This document shows, piece by piece, positions 61,927-64,000 of a DNA stretch of 64,000 nucleotides. Numbering within the stretch: position 1 is the stretch's first letter; each line of letters opens with the position of its first letter. Source of the DNA: Streptomyces spiramyceticus (GTDB taxonomy: Bacteria > Actinomycetota > Actinomycetes > Streptomycetales > Streptomycetaceae); the NCBI RefSeq assembly GCF_028807635.1, contig NZ_JARBAX010000001.1, positions 4,637,501-4,701,500 of the forward strand. Direction: 5' to 3'. The translations under genes and the position numbers were made by a program. The notes beneath the pieces were generated by a model, which was not told the origin of the DNA, searched no databases, and worked only from the letters and a program-made list of their open reading frames with translations.

Positions 61927-63354
61927 TCAGGCGCTCTCGCCGCCCAGGTGGTGGACCCGCACCATGTTCGTGGTGCCGGGGATGCCGGGGGGTGAACCGG
62001 CGGTGATGATCATGAGGTCGCCGTTGTTGTAGCGCTGGAGCTTGAGCAGCTCGGCGTCGACCAGGTCGACCATCGCGTCGGTGTTGTTCACGTGCGGCAC
62101 CACGAAGGACTCGATGCCCCAGCTCAGCGCGAGCTGGTTGCGGGTCGCCTCGTCCGTCGTGAAGGCGAGGATCGGCTGGAGCGTGCGGTAGCGGGACAGG
62201 CGGCGGGCCGTGTCACCGGACTTGGTGAAGGCGACCAGTGCCTTGCCGTTCAGGAAGTCCGCGATCTCGCAGGCCGCGCGGGCGACCGAACCGCCCTGCG
62301 TACGGGGCTTCTTGCCGGGGACCAGCGGTTGGAGGCCCTTCGACAGGAGCTCCTCCTCGGCCGCGACGACGATCTTCGACATCGTCTTGACGGTTTCGAT
62401 CGGGTACGCGCCCACCGAGGACTCGGCGGAGAGCATGACCGCGTCCGCGCCGTCCAGGATCGCGTTGGCGACGTCGGACGCCTCGGCGCGCGTGGGGCGG
62501 GAGTTGGTGATCATCGACTCCATCATCTGGGTCGCGACAATCACCGGCTTGGCGTTGCGGCGGCACAGCTCGATGAGCCGCTTCTGCACCATCGGGACCT
62601 TTTCGAGGGGATACTCGACGGCCAGGTCACCGCGGGCGACCATCACACCGTCGAACGCCATGACGACGCCCTCCATGTGCTCGACGGCCTGCGGCTTCTC
62701 CACCTTGGCGATGACGGGGACCCGGCGGCCCTCCTCGTCCATCACCTTGTGGACGTCCTTGACGTCGTCGGCATCGCGCACGAAGGAGAGCGCGACCAGG
62801 TCACAGCCCATCCGGAGGGCGAAGCGGAGGTCTTCGACGTCCTTCTCGGACAGGGCCGGGACGTTGACCGCCGCGCCGGGCAGGTTGATGCCCTTGTGGT
62901 CGGAGATGACACCGCCCTCGATGACGATGGTGTGGACCCGCGGGCCCTCGACCATCGTCACCTTGAGCTCGACGTTTCCGTCGTTGATCAGGATCGGGTC
63001 GCCCTTGGCGACATCGCCGGGCAGGCCCTTGTAGGTGGTTCCGCAGATGGACTTGTCACCAGGGACGTCCTCGGCCGTGATGATGAACTCGTCACCACGG
63101 ACCAGTTCGACGGGTCCCTCGGCGAAGGTCTCCAGACGGATCTTGGGGCCCTGGAGGTCGGCGAGTACGCCGATCGCACGGCCGGTGTCCTCGGCGGCCT
63201 TGCGGACGCGGACGTACCGCTCCTGGTGCTCCGCATGGGTTCCGTGGCTCATGTTGAAGCGGGCCACGTTCATACCGGCCTCGATGAGCGCTTTCAGCTG
63301 CTCGTACGAGTCGACGGCGGGGCCCAGTGTGCAGACGATTTTGGAACGGCGCAT
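61927..63354 (-). CDS. pyk: Pyruvate kinase
   Basis: The 475-residue enzyme makes ATP and pyruvate from phosphoenolpyruvate and ADP. Signatures are RRSKIVCTLGPAVDS with the substrate-binding Arg, ARFNMSHGTHAEH, VIAKVEKPQAVEHM, DGVMVARGDLAVEYPLEKVPMVQK (the kinase motif and catalytic Lys region) and VIVATQMMESMI. The C-terminal allosteric domain is complete (AFTKSGDTARRLSRYRT). No Shine-Dalgarno sequence precedes ATG 63354; TAGGAT lies 7 bases upstream, fitting a leaderless message. The acetate kinase gene ends 74 bp upstream. Confidence 0.97.
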   Translation of the reverse strand: MRRSKIVCTLGPAVDSYEQLKALIEAGMNVARFNMSHGTHAEHQERYVRVRKAAEDTGRAIGVLADLQGPKIRLETFAEGPVELVRGDEFIITAEDVPGDKSICGTTYKGLPGDVAKGDPILINDGNVELKVTMVEGPRVHTIVIEGGVISDHKGINLPGAAVNVPALSEKDVEDLRFALRMGCDLVALSFVRDADDVKDVHKVMDEEGRRVPVIAKVEKPQAVEHMEGVVMAFDGVMVARGDLAVEYPLEKVPMVQKRLIELCRRNAKPVIVATQMMESMITNSRPTRAEASDVANAILDGADAVMLSAESSVGAYPIETVKTMSKIVVAAEEELLSKGLQPLVPGKKPRTQGGSVARAACEIADFLNGKALVAFTKSGDTARRLSRYRTLQPILAFTTDEATRNQLALSWGIESFVVPHVNNTDAMVDLVDAELLKLQRYNNGDLMIITAGSPPGIPGTTNMVRVHHLGGESA

Positions 63355-63383
63355 GAGGCGGATCCTATCGGTTTGTTTCGCTG

Positions 63384-63395
63384 CGGAATATTCCG
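63384..63395. promoter_or_regulatory. 12-bp palindrome between ackA and pyk
   Basis: CGGAATATTCCG is a perfect palindrome 29-41 bp upstream of the pyk start. It overlaps the region where a -35 box for the TAGGAT -10 would lie. Confidence 0.4.
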
Positions 63396-63428
63396 TCTGG
63401 TGGAATGTACAAATGGGCGGGAGGCCGC

Positions 63429-64000
63429 TCAGGCGTTGACCAATGCATACGTCTGCCGGGCGATTTCCAGCTCCTCGTCGGTGGGTATGACGGCGACCGC
63501 GACCCTTGCGTACTCCGGCGAGATGAGACGCGGCTCACCGGAACGTACGGCATTGAGGTCCGCGTCCACCGCCAGGCCCAGCTCCTCCAGGCCCGCGATC
63601 GCCGCCTCGCGCACGGGGGCGGCGTTCTCGCCGACGCCCGCGGTGAAGACGACCGCGTCGACCCGGCCCAGAACGGCGTAATACGCGCCGATGTACTTCT
63701 TCAGCCGGTGAATGTAGATCTCGAAGGCGAGCAGCGCCCGCCGGTCGCCCTCGTCGATACGGCGCCGGATCTCCCGCATGTCGTTGTCGCCGCAGAGACC
63801 GACCAGGCCGCTCTTCTTGTTGAGCAGTTCGTCGATCTCGTCGGTGGACATCCCGGCGACCCGCTTCAGGTGGAAGATCACCGCCGGGTCGACGTCACCG
63901 GAGCGCGTACCCATCACCAGACCTTCCAGTGGCGTCAGCCCCATCGACGTATCGACGCACTGCCCGCCCCGGACGGCGGACGCGGACGCTCCGTTGCCCA
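63429..64000 (-). CDS. ackA: Acetate kinase, C-terminal part (5' end outside window)
   Basis: About 190 codons are present, up to the right edge. They carry the ASKHA-fold acetate kinase features: NGASASAVRGGQCVDTSMGLTPLEGLVMGTRSGDVDP, the DNDMREI segment, YYAVLGRVDAVVFTAGVGENAAPVR with the GxGE-type phosphate-binding loop, and RLISPEYARVAVAVIPTDEELEIAR at the end. The enzyme converts acetyl-phosphate and ADP to acetate and ATP, usually with phosphotransacetylase upstream. It probably shares an operon with pyk. Confidence 0.95.
   Translation of the reverse strand, partial: GNGASASAVRGGQCVDTSMGLTPLEGLVMGTRSGDVDPAVIFHLKRVAGMSTDEIDELLNKKSGLVGLCGDNDMREIRRRIDEGDRRALLAFEIYIHRLKKYIGAYYAVLGRVDAVVFTAGVGENAAPVREAAIAGLEELGLAVDADLNAVRSGEPRLISPEYARVAVAVIPTDEELEIARQTYALVNA

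Overview
The window is chromosomal DNA from a high-GC actinomycete, almost certainly a Streptomyces. This rests on the strong third-position GC bias, many GTG/TTG starts, the hyphal polarity genes scy and filP, a ChiC-type chitinase with the classic Streptomyces chitinase direct repeats, and NucS, WhiJ/DUF397-type and DUF6230/DUF6114 genes. From memory, the gene order follows the S. coelicolor SCO5363-SCO5424 region closely, with a cslA-glxA-cslZ insertion and an IS630-family element as visible departures. No tRNA, rRNA or CRISPR array was seen.

Layout. 1-3.1 kb: end of a probable tyrosine phosphatase, a serine hydroxymethyltransferase, and a WecA/Rfe-type lipid-linked sugar transferase. 3.3-11.2 kb: the complete F1Fo ATP synthase operon atpIBEFHAGDC, with two hairpins between atpD and atpC and a strong terminator after atpC. 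11.3-15.7 kb: a DUF2550 protein, then chiS-chiR-chiC (sensor kinase, response regulator, GH18 chitinase) on the minus strand. 15.8-20.7 kb: a membrane protein, a DrrAB-like ABC exporter with a PduO-type cobalamin adenosyltransferase and a divergent TetR regulator, 3-hydroxyacyl-CoA dehydrogenase and a STAS protein. 20.9-27.7 kb: a large ATPase-like membrane protein with an altered Walker A, nucS, a small conserved gene, an LLM oxidoreductase, a zinc-ribbon protein and an IS630 copy inserted exactly at that gene's stop codon. 27.7-35.8 kb: an ABC-2 transporter, a collapsed ABC pseudogene, filP and scy. 35.9-38.7 kb: methylmalonyl-CoA epimerase, thiolase and meaB. 38.7-45 kb: repeat-rich spacers, a PepSY protein with its two-component system, a MarR regulator (probable absC) and three tandem AIM24 genes. 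45-51.8 kb: two DUF3817 proteins flanking a thiamine-binding-like protein, the CslA/GlxA/GH6 glycan locus and a MarR regulator. 51.8-57.3 kb: isobutyryl-CoA mutase large subunit, an ATPase-fold anti-sigma-like protein, an XRE/DUF397 pair, a membrane protein and a TetR regulator. 57.6-64 kb: a thioredoxin-fold protein without cysteines, the DUF6230/DUF6114/exported-protein trio, pyruvate kinase and the 3' part of acetate kinase.

Functional links. Several genes serve B12-dependent acyl-CoA metabolism: cobalamin adenosyltransferase makes adenosylcobalamin, IcmA and (elsewhere) methylmalonyl-CoA mutase use it, MeaB protects such mutases, and epimerase, thiolase and 3-hydroxyacyl-CoA dehydrogenase handle neighbouring acyl-CoA steps. 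Scy, FilP, CslA and GlxA all act at hyphal tips. Pyruvate kinase and acetate kinase form a substrate-level phosphorylation pair.

The signals I consider most worth following are: the operator-like palindrome inside a probable leaderless icmA promoter; the CTGAAG box array between the PepSY gene and its two-component system, together with Asp-rich tracts in both the PepSY tail and the kinase sensor; the IS630 insertion at CTAG that supplies stop codons to two genes; the fossil ATPase-permease fusion; the three AIM24 paralogues; and the cslA-glxA-cslZ locus at this unusual address. I did not find a clearly new multi-gene system. The DUF6230-DUF6114-exported protein trio and the AIM24 trio are the best functionally unassigned operons.
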